Below are positions 1 to 11,499 of a stretch of 64,000 nucleotides of DNA, one piece after another. Positions within the stretch are counted from its first letter, which is position 1. Every line of letters starts with the position of its first letter. The notes beneath the pieces are model-generated. The model did not search any database. It saw only the letters and a program-made list of their open reading frames with translations, and was not told the origin of the DNA. This DNA comes from Phallus indusiatus (taxonomy: Eukaryota > Basidiomycota > Agaricomycetes > Phallales > Phallaceae), in the NCBI GenBank assembly GCA_027605045.1, contig JAQFWX010000085.1, positions 87,600-151,599 of the forward strand, read 5' to 3'. The position numbers and the translations under genes were made by a program.

Positions 1-3000
1 TGTTATTTTCATGTTAGCTACCTGGTCAAAAAGCCTTGTTTTAGTACTGTTCCCCCGGCTCTTGAAAGTATTTTTTCTTTGATAAAACTACTTTGTAAAT
101 TGTAAATATATGTGTTAATTATTATAAGAATGTCATTCATATAAATACCTTCATGGTTTCGGCATGAATCAGGTTTTGCTGAGTATGCTAGTTTAGCTGG
201 AGACCGGAATAATCTAAAAATACATAGCATCGAGTTCTTAGAAACTATGGGTACTTTGTTCTCAATATTGTTTCTAAAATATTTAAAAGCAGTATGGAAG
301 CTCTCTAACTGATTTCTAACACCCTATCTAGTCAAACAAGGATCATGTCAGTTTCTGTGAGCAGCCACTGAAGTTAAATAGTCCTCCCAACCCATAGGAG
401 ACTGAAATTGTTGTAAACCTACCTGTTAGTAGTTGCAATATATTACTATCAACTTAAATACAGCATCAATTTTAATATAATTAGTATTAAGGCGTCTTAA
501 TATAAAATTTGGTGTGCATACAAGGAGGACAACATGCACCAAACAACATACAGTAACCCTCAGCATACAATTTTTTGGGAAATAATGACTCAAACCCTTT
601 TAAAAAGATGAAATAAACATCTTTTATTAGACAAACATAGGATGAAAGCTAACAGGAGTCTGGGAAAAACAATGAAGCAGTCCGGTAGAAGAATGAAGTT
701 TTAACAATAATAAAACAATATATTTAAATTACGTTTCGCATTGGAATTATTCATTCGATATAGAATATTATATTACCAGACTATCGAAGCCGGTATTTAA
801 TAACAATTGTGGTGATAATTATATTTTCTCGCTATTTTGGCCTCAGGGATCAAAACTGTTCACATGAACCAACGTCAAAGAAATGTGAATAGCTCAGGCA
901 CTTTTGATTTTCACTCTTAGCACAAATAGTACGAAATTTAGATATTATATTAGACTTTCTACTCAAATATTTTCAGAATTTATACTATTTTATTTGGCGG
1001 GTTATTCGTGTTGCGCGCGAAAAGTGACAGGCGCGTGAACAGTTTTGTCAGTCACTGTACAATGAGCCTATCCAGCAAATGCATAATTGCCGGTCACCGA
1101 TATCGTTTTCAACGATTTCGCTTGTGCACTCAGCTTCTAGGCAACAAACTTGAAACTCGTCGTATTGCAGTTAACACCCCGTTATACCGCTCTGTATTCT
1201 TCGCGCAAGGTTGTTTTTCTCATCAAAAAATGGTACTTATTGCTTCATCTTCTCTTTCTAGAGGTGAAAACTCAGGTCCAGTCCAGCCGCCGTTATTAGC
1301 TTAACATATGCAAAGAACACCGTGTAAATTCAGGACATGTGTTCAAAAATAATTCATTAATAATTCTTCAACTAGCCACTGGTAATCTCCTATATCCACC
1401 AAAAGACTTGCTTTCCAACGTCGGACAGTTGTGTTACTATCGTACTACTGGTAACAGGTCGTGCTCTCGAAGCAGCGAAAAATTCAAGTAACTCTACGGG
1501 TTCAAAAAGACAGTTGAGGTTATCTTTGTTTTCCACCTATCGGTGTTTGATGAGCAATTAAAAAAGTATTCTGCGAATATAGAAATCGGAGGAGTTGATG
1601 ATCAAAAAAATGATGTTGTATAATTGAGTCTTGACTTATACAGTCACTTTAATATCAAAGACTCATCAAGCTCAAGGTTCAAGATTTTGCTGTCCCTCTC
1701 TCACACTTAAATTCTTGAAAAAAAAAACGTACATAAGGTAGTAAGTCGTACGGAACGTTATTTATAACCCGGAGCCGAAGTCTAATTCTGGACAAGTTTT
1801 CCGTTACGTAATCGAAATTACGCAATGAAGAGGGTTTTTTGCGCAAACTTTATGGCGGATACGCATCAAATACGCATTGGCATTTCTCCCATTCGAGTAA
1901 CACAGACGGAAAAAAGCTCGATCATGTACTAGGCTTTGACATATCTGACCTTCTCAACAATTCAAAGCTAAGTATTACTCGAGCCGTCTACTACACTTTT
2001 CTCCATTGCGACCCGCGTGCGTATCATATCTTCGTCGACGTATCTTAATCACCGTTGGCATCATCAGATTCAGCTCCACTATAAGTAGAACGGAACTACA
2101 CTTAACGTTAAGAGCTCTTTGAAGGCTCAATTCGCACGCACTGTTGCACGGCACTGGTCCTTCTGTGTCATTTAACCCGACAAACGCAGGATGCCGTAGC
2201 CAAGTTTAAAACAAAGTAAAATCATGATCAGAATAAATCTTCGTGTCATAATTTCAACCTGAAAGCGGATTTTCTGATTTCAGTCGGACGAGTCTGATCT
2301 TGGACCTGAGCTGTCTAAAGAGCGGCGTAAAATCGAGGATGTCGGGTTGATGTGCTGCATGACCTCCAAAAAAGTGAGCTCAATTGAGATGGCACCGTCG
2401 AATATACGTCACCTTTATAACTTTAGCGGTTGCTGCGCCACTATTTTCTTTTTTAGACGGGATTTTAGATTTCAATTCAAACCCGAGCACCGCATATGAT
2501 ATAGCTCTTAACGCCTGAGACCCGAACTCGAGCACACGATAAATTCATTGGTGACCGACTTGCCACAAACGTCTGGTTCATTAGACAGATTGGATGGCAC
2601 TTCGGCGGATTGGCGCCGACCCTTTTTTTAATGTAGGCAGGTACCTTATTCACGCTATTTACAACTTCTTTTGGAATAATGGAGCTGATTGTTGCTGCAT
2701 GTGTACTCCACCCCTTTTCTGTTTCTCCGAATAGAAATGGCCTGGATCGTTTTTCAGCCTTCGCGAGAATATTTGTACCATGTTTGGAATATTCGTATGA
2801 GATCTCCGCCCGGTCGTTTCTCAAAAAGCCAGTTCAATGATCGAAACTGGTATGAAATTTGTTTTCTTTATATTTTCTTTTCAAGCTGGTCCTTTTTTTT
2901 CAATAGACGGATGATCTCCAGTCATTGGTCTCGTGACGGATCGGCTAAAGTACTGTCTGATGATCCATCTGCGAAGAACCTTCGAAATGTCAATATGCTA

Positions 3001-3474
3001 TAAATTTTCATCCAAATTCAGCAGCTAGAACGACGGCCTGATATATACAATCTTGTATTTGATCTTCTGGCTTACCGAGTAATTGTTCAACGCTCAACCA
3101 GGCATAGCATCATATCTTCCATCTGGCTCAAAGGTACTGCTCTCAAGACCCCAACTCTCCCAAATCTACCCAAATCTCAATGATTCCCGCTTGATAAGCG
3201 GGGGTGCAGGGAATGGCACGGGTGTCTCGGTCTGAGGATTGGTTCGCTTGAACATCGCAGTGCCTTTTTACATGGCATGGCATGGAATGGCTTGGTTGCT
3301 CTAAGTTTGATGATCGTATTCAGTCAATTTAGGCGTGGGTTTTTCTTTTCACCAGAGCCATATGGTATATTATTATCTCGATCCAGTACTTTAGTAAAGT
3401 GGATTTCCTCCCTGCCCTACTAGCTCCTAATACTTTTCTTCAGCGCAGTAAAACATTATCGTCGCCGTACAATT
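1..3474. other. Intergenic, no gene recognised
   Basis: I found no protein I could recognise on either strand. Open frames are short, mostly begin with non-ATG codons, and none joins to a neighbour through plausible splice sites. The first kilobase is AT-rich. Near the right end there is a short perfect hairpin (3186-3202) and a small tandem run of ATGGC-like units (about 3271-3296). The last few hundred bases probably carry the promoter of the DUF6534 gene that starts at 3475. Confidence 0.5.
3186..3202. repeat. Short perfect inverted repeat
   Basis: The sequence reads CCCGCTT-GAT-AAGCGGG: a 7-bp perfect stem with a 3-base loop, followed by more G residues. It lies about 270 bases upstream of the first DUF6534 start codon. 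It could be a binding site for a dimeric regulator or could have arisen by chance. Confidence 0.4.
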
Positions 3475-5391
3475 ATGTCTTCCTCTACTTCTGAAGGAAT
3501 AAACCTTTCTGTTGTCTTTGCGCCGATTTATTGGGGTAACTTCTCTCAAGTCATTTCCTGTACCGTTTTACCGTTTTAACAAGTTTTATTCGTTTGACAG
3601 GTTTCATCGTTTCTGTTCTGTAAATAAAATTGGTGTCTCCTGACAAACATTTCTTAATTGTTTTGTTTGACAGACTAGGGGGTATCAGTATTCTACAAGG
3701 CTATCTCTACTTTCCCGGTAGCAAAGATAGGCTCAGTGTACAGCTTGTCGTATGTTATTCAGTCACATATATAGAACCCTGTTTACTCATTATTTTGGTG
3801 CAGGCGGCTGCTATGCTGTAACTATTTACAGTTATTTTTTGAGGCTGAATGTATCTGTACTCATGAATTTCCTCCTAAAGAATTTTCGATATTTTATCCC
3901 TATCACTTGTAGCACAATCCGTCTACTATTACCTGGTACGTTAAACTCTTGTCGCGCTTCTGAGCACGCTGCCTCACACGACATCTCCAATTAGATACCT
4001 CACTTTGGATCCACACTGCCGCTCAACAGTATCACTGTAGAGCTTTCAATTGACTGCTTACTTTCGGCTATTATTACGTTTATGTTCGTAGCTTTTTTCC
4101 CCATCTCTGTTGTGATTATAAACTCACTGCATAATTCAGCTCGCAAATGTATTTCGTCAAACAACTCTTCGCTGGTAAGGAAACCCAAATTGATGTTTTT
4201 TGAGTAACTCACGGAAGGGTTCCAGTTCCAAAGCCGGCCGACCGGTGGTGGTCGCAGCCTAGCGTGGTGGTGACCTGCCTAATTGTGAGTTCTGGTTTAG
4301 CTCATTCCTTGAGGTCCTCATGGTATAATGTTCTCAACAGGCGTTCTTTGCTGTGTGCGCTTTTGGTGAGCAATTCAGGTATTCATTCAGTGCGTTCACG
4401 AAATTTCAACTGTCATTCGTTAGCTTTTGGTATCGGTAAGTCCATTAGCTTCTGACCCATTTAATTAATACAAATTCCTATCAGCCTGCGCTTGGGTCAT
4501 GATTGTTCACAAACACTCCGTCCTAGCTAATAAAGCTCCAGCTTTCAAGGTGCTTTATTCCTCTAAATCCGTTTGTCACCCTGTTTTACATATTTAAACT
4601 TTGTGTTTCAGTTGTTCTTTGGTTTAGCAAAAGCCTTTGGAGCTCTGACGGATATCCTTGCAACTGTTGCCATGTGCGTGTTTCTGTCAGCCGCGCGGAC
4701 GGGTATGCGAAAGTAAGTCTTCAAATCTTACCGCATCTCGATGTTCACGTTAGACTGTAAAACGAATTTAGCACGAATTCTATGATTACATCGCTCATCC
4801 ATTTCGTGGTTAACCGAGGAATATTAGTCACACTCATCCAGGTTCTTCTGCTCATCTTCTTTTTTGCCGTCGAAGATAGGTTGTATTGGTGCGTTTGCTC
4901 GAGTGCGGAGCTCGAGGTGTCTTGTTGACTGTGTATGCGCTCTAGGTTTGCTTTCCATGTCAATGTTACTAAGTTATATGTCAACACGTTCTGTAAGTGG
5001 AAAGCCTCTGGACGTCATTGATTAAATTTCACTGATCTATTTGTTTTAGTTGCCATGTATGTCCTTTCCGTTCTTCCAAAGACTTATGTTCCCTAATGTC
5101 TTATTTTATAGGCTCAACGGCCGCACGTTTCTACACCAGAAACAGGGAGATTCTTCTCTATATGGTTCGAACCCAAGCCATTATCGAAACAAGCTGATTC
5201 ATCTGGGAGAGTCGATGTCAAACTCGTCCCAGAATTCACAAACGGAGTATCAGGTGGAAGGAATTTCTTCTCCTTTGACACATGGTACCAAGGCATTCTC
5301 TTCTCACAAACAATTTTACCGACCGAAGTCTGAGTCCCTTCAACTTCAAATGCCTACGGTTACTCACTCAGTCATTGTTGCGGAGCGTTGA
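3475..5391 (+). CDS. DUF6534 seven-helix membrane protein, copy 1
   Basis: This is a basidiomycete integral membrane protein of the DUF6534 family, whose molecular function is not known. The first exon gives a short Ser-rich start, then SVVFAPIYWG. Later exons give hydrophobic helices such as ILSLSLVAQSVYYYL, GALTDILATVAMCVFL and VNRGILVTLIQVLLLIFFF. The usual DUF6534 ending follows, a helix and KLYVNTFF-AML-N-GR, then a polar Ser/Gln-rich tail to the stop at 5391. About eleven exons with introns near 50 bases are needed; several donors are GTAAG-like and one is GTTCGT (in the intron that begins near 4084). Every splice join matches the paralog at 9068-10982. The frame is problematic only around 4366-4390, where a 25-base GT-AG stretch must be removed, or the gene is frameshifted. 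The start at 3475 is the ATG equivalent to the paralog's start. Confidence 0.75.
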
Positions 5392-5792
5392 GCTTCTTCT
5401 TTGTACATTTACTTTTGTGTTATTTGATATTGTCTGTCCTTTCTACGTAGTTCTACTTTTGCAAGATGAAGACTGAATTCGAGGGCGTAAACAAAATTAA
5501 AGTCATTTGTTAAAATCAAGTTGTGCATTAAATTTATCAACAATTATGAGTTTTGAAAGAAGCAACAAATACAAAAGGGTATTTGTGGCATTTTAGTAAA
5601 AAGTGTAACAGAACGAAATAGTATGTTTTGAAATATTTGGCGGAAATCGTATAAGTTTGAGGTTCTAACAGATTTTAGAAACGTCAATTTTCATCGCCGG
5701 AGAAGGATAGAAGAAATCAAACAAACAAAGTAAAAAAAATGTAAAATTCACTGAGAAACTGTGAAATTCTTCCCTCAACGCTTCTTCTTTCC
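5392..5792. other. Convergent intergenic gap
   Basis: This gap lies between the ends of two convergent genes. It is AT-rich and has no ORF of note. It should hold the 3' ends and polyadenylation signals of both neighbours. Confidence 0.5.
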
Positions 5793-6080
5793 TCAGCGCT
5801 GAGTGTCGTTCAGTCTCCGTCGAACGTTTCTGGAGCCTTGTGGGGGCGGAGCTTGAATTTCATTTGACTGGGTTGCCCTTTCAAAATCAAGACGTTGCGC
5901 GTTTCTTCCTCTAGATCTGTTGGAGGTTTGTGTTCCTCCTACTCTCCTCCTCCGGGCTCTGCTTCTCCTTTCCACCTTAAACGGTGGGGGAACATTTTCC
6001 TTATTTTCTTCACTGAAGTCGGTAGGGATACGTATGATAACCGGGGGAAGAGGTGACGGAAAGTAAAACACAAGATCCAT
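5793..6080 (-). CDS. Small Arg-rich protein, function unknown
   Basis: This is a single-exon frame of 95 residues starting at the ATG whose first base is 6080; the longer open frame upstream has no earlier ATG. The first 20 residues are hydrophobic and Pro-rich. The rest is basic and probably disordered, with KENVPPP near residue 25, a run RRSRARRRR near residue 40, and a final RNVRRRLNDTQR. I recognise no family. Support for a real gene comes from its 5' side: a TATAAAA box about 105 bases upstream and a pyrimidine-rich, CATCATCAAC-like leader typical of fungal transcripts. The Arg runs could bind nucleic acid or act as a nuclear localisation signal, but that is inference from composition. 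Confidence 0.5.
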   Translation of the reverse strand: MDLVFYFPSPLPPVIIRIPTDFSEENKENVPPPFKVERRSRARRRRVGGTQTSNRSRGRNAQRLDFERATQSNEIQAPPPQGSRNVRRRLNDTQR

Positions 6081-6185
6081 CAGAAATTCCAGGTGCGAAT
6101 TGAAGGGCAAACAAATATATAGAAACAGGATGCTTCTTCAGGGAGAAGAATGTTGATGATGAGAGGTGAATGGTGGTTGCTCAAG

Positions 6186-6192
6186 TTTTATA
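6186..6192 (-). promoter_or_regulatory. TATA box of the small Arg-rich gene
   Basis: TATAAAA on the minus strand, about 105 bases before the proposed start codon at 6080. A CT- and ATC-rich leader follows it, as expected for a fungal 5' UTR. Confidence 0.45.
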
Positions 6193-9067
6193 CACTCTTG
6201 GGTGGACGCACATCACATGGACGTTCTGGTCACCGTGTTGGATGTCGTCCAAGGATGGACGGATTGACATAATTTCATTGCGTTGGACGATTTTCAGGTC
6301 CTGAGATGAGTTTGGGTGTCCCGGCGGTTTTATCGATGGTCTAAACTTTGCTCAGTTCTTTGTGCATCCTGGTGCCCGTCGTTCAACAAAATACAAAGTC
6401 ATTCAAATAAATAAATATAAATAAATACTACAATTTGTATCAACTTTCTTCGTCGTTACCGATTGAATCAATAATGAGGAAGTAGGATTAGTTTATTCAA
6501 AGACAGCAACTAGTGTGGTCCATGAGGATTCGACCTTGTACGGCATAACATTTGTGCCGCGAGTCAATGAACTCGATCTCACGGTTTCATTCAAGTAGAT
6601 GCCCGTGCTGACCGACTCCTCTTCTGATCTTTCCCTCGGGTTTAAAATTTCATACCACAGGGAACGTTCTCCTTTTTTTTTTCTACTGGGAGGCATGACC
6701 GTAAAAAACTCGGAATATTATGAAAGGGAACAGGCGGAACCGAAAGAAAAAGGAAATGCTATCAGATGATATTGGGTATCAAAGTTATAGTATGCGAAGC
6801 AATTCGAAACTGGATTTTGAAAAAATCCAGAATTCAATGTTATCGGCTTGTTCGGGTGTCAACTTCGTTTTGCGAGAGCATCATAGTGAGGCTAGCGAAG
6901 TGTAAGCTGTTTATGAATGATGAACTAGGTTCAAAATACTTCAGAACAATAGCTCCACAGAAAAAAAAAAGGCTAGCGAAGTGAGATAGGGTGTCTACCG
7001 GACTTTTTTCTCCGAGCCGGCATCTGCCGCCGGAGTCTCAATATTGTCTATAAAAGGCTAAGTATTCTGTTTGCCGCCCATTCTCTATTATTCTCTATCG
7101 GGGTGCAGACGGTAGAGTTGCTCCTCCACTAATGAACATATTTTGTCTTTATCTCCTCTTTGACCTTCTTCTACTTTTAGAGCTCTCCGGTTTGAATCAC
7201 AGGAAACTTGAAGAAGAAAGACATCGGTAAGGTAACTTGTAGTATCATGAAGACCCAAAGAATGCGCTTGCTGCAATTGTTGAACAAGAGTTTTGGAGTG
7301 AGGGGAAGGCATGGAAGAATTGAAATGTATATATACCTCGCGAGCTGACCGCTTGTCCAGCCGTTTCGTCATCTGGTCTTCATGGACATTCAATGAGAAG
7401 GGCGAGGTTGATTTTGGACATGATGACTCCCATTCCAGACAAACCTTGTGGCTGAAGCTCTCTTCGAAGCGGTGATTTCGATCAATATCTATGCACGATC
7501 AGGTGCAATGAAGATGGTAGTGGGTCAACGGGAGCAAATAATCTAATCTACCCAATGCTTTTCTAGATGTAGAAATTGTCAATCCTAGAATTTTTTTTGC
7601 GGGTAACATTTACTGGAAAATTATTTTAGCCTGAACTATGATGAAAGACAGGCTATTTAATAACTCAAAGTTCTTTTTTATGGAAGGAAGAGTCTAGGTT
7701 CGCGCCTGCCATGGGATGTGTGACGGTTCACGTTGCAGACATCAGCTGTACACACGGTTCGTGGTATAATAAACTACCACGGATACAAAGGTACAGAATG
7801 TTACGTGTTATTTCCTGACAGATATGTGATCGGCAATCTTTGGTGAAATCACCTTCCTTGACGGTCACGCGGTACACAAACAATTCTCCAGAGTCGATCA
7901 TTGGTGCATATCAAATGAGCGTTCAATGGGATTTGACCTTCCAAAGTCCGAAATCTAAGATGTTATAAGGGCTGTCCGACTACCTGGCATGTATGAAACA
8001 CTCGAAATGCAATAGTTATTTATTGTTGGTTAGTTGCGCTATCAAATTTCTCCTCTAGATGAACCAAATTTAATCACATGATGATCCCTAACGTCTTCAA
8101 GTTGATTCACGTCGTGTCTGTTGATTTATATCAACTCGATAGGATGTGGCGGATTGACACCGCTTTTTAAAACCTCCCGTCTTAATTAATCAGATCAAGA
8201 AGCTTCTTGCTCCCAATGTCAATGAATAGCAACCATGGCCGTTCTGACCGTCACCACACAAGTATGAGAGAGTCCATTGAAGTCCTTAGGTGATGGTTCA
8301 ATGGTTTTCCGGCGACCAAGTGTTTCATCGTCGTGCATTTCAACTGTATTAACATTCATAACAATCCTTTTTGCTTTACTATGCACAATGCCATTTTATC
8401 CACTTTATTTTCACACCTATATGCTCGAAGTTCCGTTTGTTATACGAACTCTCGACAACGTTATATTTAAAACTGAGCGGTCGGGATCAATAATCAATTA
8501 GTTTCTTCTTTGAATCGCGCTTTTCTCTCAGCTGAAGACGCGATGGCCAATCTGTGATAGCGTCCTCTACCAGCTATGATCTTTGCCATCTATCTTTATT
8601 CGCATAATTTACCTCAACATCTTCTCCGTTTCCTCTTGAGATATATTGATACTACTCCATTCCTCGCCGTATTGGCAAGATACATTCAGGTTTCGTAGCG
8701 TGTATCAAAGTGCAACTTAGAACATTTGATAATTGATGGTTAGTCTGAGAAATATGAATCTGTCAGATGAGTACGTCGGGCATTGGTACATATTTGATCA
8801 TTCGTTACTGTTAATCTTGCCAATCTTCGGATTGATCCACGGCAGTTGAGCTTGAATACCAGCTGTGATTATCATTGGTCATCAATTCATTAGTGAAGTA
8901 TCCCGAACCCACTCCTGTCCAACAGGGCTCAGTTCTGGTGTCACTCTTTCAACAATTTATGACTAACTCGACCCGGTCTACGGGGAAATTTTAGTATATA
9001 TGCATCGTATATTTTGCGTAGATCAGACAACATTCTCCCGTTTAACGTTCTAATCTTATACGGTACA
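6193..9067. other. Intergenic with weak short ORFs only
   Basis: No protein is recognised. A 67-codon ATG-started frame on the minus strand (6493-6696, basic start PPSRKKKGER) and a frame at 7088-7393 on the minus strand with no nearby ATG are the longest candidates. Neither has a domain I know or convincing splice partners. On the + strand, 8277-8501 has a hydrophobic stretch but also no partner exons. The last few hundred bases should hold the promoter of the second DUF6534 gene. Confidence 0.4.
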
Positions 9068-10982
9068 ATGTCCACCTCAAGCTCGACTTCTCAGTCCGAG
9101 GGAATCAACCTCTCAGTCGTCTTCGCTCCAATTTATTGGGGTATTTGTGTTACTTTAGTTATCCGCATCACACTGGCAGGACTGACACTTCAACTTCATA
9201 GGTTTTGTCATTTCTTTGGTGTAAATTGAATTCTGTATCTCAGACATGTCATGTCTCCTCATACAAATTGTTCAATGCTTAGACTGGCAGGAGTCACTGT
9301 GCTTCAAGGCTATCTCTACTTCCCCAATAACAACGATAAGTTGTCTGTGAGATTGATAGTAAGTTCATGCGTATTTGACATATTCTGTTGTTTATAATTT
9401 GGTTCTAGGCCGCAACTATGCTGTAATTCAATTTCATCTATGTTTCCTCTGGGCCATAACTACTCGTACTGATTAGCCTTTCAACTTGAGGATCCTGGAT
9501 ATTTTATCCTCGTCTCTTGTAGCTCAATCTGTTTATTTCTATTTGGTAAATACATGCGTGTTGATATCCCCTTTTTGGAAATGACAATTCTTATTCTTAA
9601 AGGTACCTCATTTTGGATCCACGGTGCCACTCAATAGTGTTACAACGGAACTCTCGGTCGAATGCCTATTCTCGAGTATCATTACGCTCATGTTTGAGTA
9701 GTTTTTTTTTTCTAATAACACAATGACTCATGATCCACGTTATCTGTGAATACATACACAGCTCGCAATTGTATTTCGTGAGACAGCTCATGGCAGGTAG
9801 GTTATATGCATGTATGTTAGAGGCAGTGTAGCTCACATTTATCGTTCCTAGTTTCTAAGGTAAATGGCCGAACATGGTGGTCAAACTCTTGTGGTCTTGC
9901 GAATGGGCTAATTGTGAGTTTTTGCTTGTTTCGCATGTATTAGCTCCCGTAATTTCTTCTCCTTCTCAAATAGGCATTCTTGGCTATCCTTACTTTCGGT
10001 TGGTAGTTCAATTTATCTTTCCGAGATACTAATTGGAACTCAAAATATAATCCATTATTAGCATTCGGTGTCGGTACGTTACTTGCTTCAACCAATGTCT
10101 GGGACAAATAATGAAATTGCAATAGGTTGCACGGCGGTTATGATTACACACAAGCACTCTGTACTCTCGAACAAAGCTATAAGTTTCAAGGTATTCCTAA
10201 TTTACTTTGCGTTTCGATGTCAGAACCCCGTTTACTAGCATGAATATATTTAGGTTATCTTTGGTTTAGCCAAGGGCGCTGGAGCTTTGACCGACATATT
10301 AGCAACGATTGCAATGTGTGTCTTTCTTTCAGCGGCTCGAACAGGCATGTCAGGGTCAGTCAGCGAATCCGGATTGGTATATCCTTGTTTTCCGCTGATA
10401 AAAAAATCACTAGCACAAACTCAATAATCAAATCGCTTATGCATTTTGCCATTAATCGGGGTATTTTGGTCACCCTTATTCAACTTTCTGTCTTTGTATT
10501 CTTTTTTGGCTTTGAACAGCGACTGTATTGGTGCGTGCACTTCTGGGACTACTCAAGTTGTCAGATATACATGCGCACTGACACTGACAACTCGATGTTA
10601 GGTTTGCTTTTCATGTTAACGTCACCAAGTTATACGTCAACACATTTTGTACGTGTTTGTCTTACCATCGTTTTATCGCTCAACTTGAAGTTTTGACCCG
10701 TTGGCGCTTGATCTAGTTGCTATGTACGTATTTTCCTTTATGAGACTATAGATCAAGTTGACTAACTCGCTCTGCAGGCTCAACAGCCGAACATACTTGA
10801 ATCAAAAACAGGGAGGTGTATCAGTTTACAATACTCCACCACCACCCAATGTCATGGGCCCATATCGAAACGTGATTAGTCTCGAGAAGGATTCAAATTC
10901 GCCTCAAATCTCACCCATCATGAAGTATCATCCAGACAAAACTTCTCCCTCATTGGCAACTAACAACTCATTTGAGGAATAA
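9068..10982 (+). CDS. DUF6534 seven-helix membrane protein, copy 2
   Basis: This is a paralog of the gene at 3475-5391, with the same exon order and very similar peptides. It starts with a Ser-rich segment, then SVVFAPIYWG, GVTVLQGYLYFP, ILSSSLVAQSVYFYL, GALTDILATIAMCVFL and INRGILVTLIQLSVFVFFF. It ends with the DUF6534 hallmark FHVNVTKLYVNTF, followed by LNSRTYLNQKQGG and a polar Pro/Ser/Asn-rich tail to the stop at 10982. About eleven exons are needed. In the exon that begins TTCTTGGCTATCC-like near 9975 there is an in-frame TAG, at the place where copy 1 has CAA, unless a 27-base GT-AG stretch (9999-10025) is removed. The family's function is unknown; a role in the plasma membrane or endomembranes is inference. 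It is either a functional gene or a recent pseudogene. Confidence 0.7.
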
Positions 10983-11499
10983 CGTAAAATTTCTGTCGCT
11001 ATAAGTAGCACGTATGTTAATGACGATTGTCAATCCGACTTGTCTCAGAGCGATTAGCAAATTATCTACCTGCTTGATTATGTTCTCCTATTATTTATGT
11101 ATATAACGAGCGTTTCGACGCGGAATATTTATCAGCCTTTTTTGTTATCTTCAGTTTTCAAAAGATTTGCATTTCGCAGCTACTCGGAAGAGGGTCTTTT
11201 AACTGGCAGTTCACAGCCTCTGAGCACTATCAAGAGCTCCAGTCGGATTTTCGCATAGTATATCGTTTCAGTTGCGCTTACTTCAGCTTCCAGTATCACA
11301 GTGACTTTTGGATTTTTATCATCCTCATAAATTAATCAAACAATGACGCTAATAGTAGGCCGCCCCCTAGGCCCTTGATGCAGAACAAATGCTGCCGCTT
11401 GTAAGGCTTAACCTAACGTTACAACTTGTGTCTGGTGACCGGTGACCTGCTGCTCTCAAAACCCTTATGATTTCGACATATAAGATTTACACAAGAAGA
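10983..11499. other. Convergent intergenic gap
   Basis: The 3' ends of the DUF6534 gene and the NOD-like receptor face each other here. I see no coding potential or repeat in it. Confidence 0.5.

Noticed and set aside
6493..6696. 67-codon minus-strand ORF with a basic start
   Set aside because: It has an ATG but no promoter signs, no family and no splice partners; an ORF of this length is expected by chance.
7088..7393. Minus-strand frame that at first recalled a Cgi121-like segment
   Set aside because: The resemblance is vague, there is no ATG at its start, and I found no exons to complete such a protein.
8277..8501. Short + strand frame with a hydrophobic stretch
   Set aside because: Considered as an exon of a membrane protein, but it does not match either DUF6534 copy and no flanking exons join to it.
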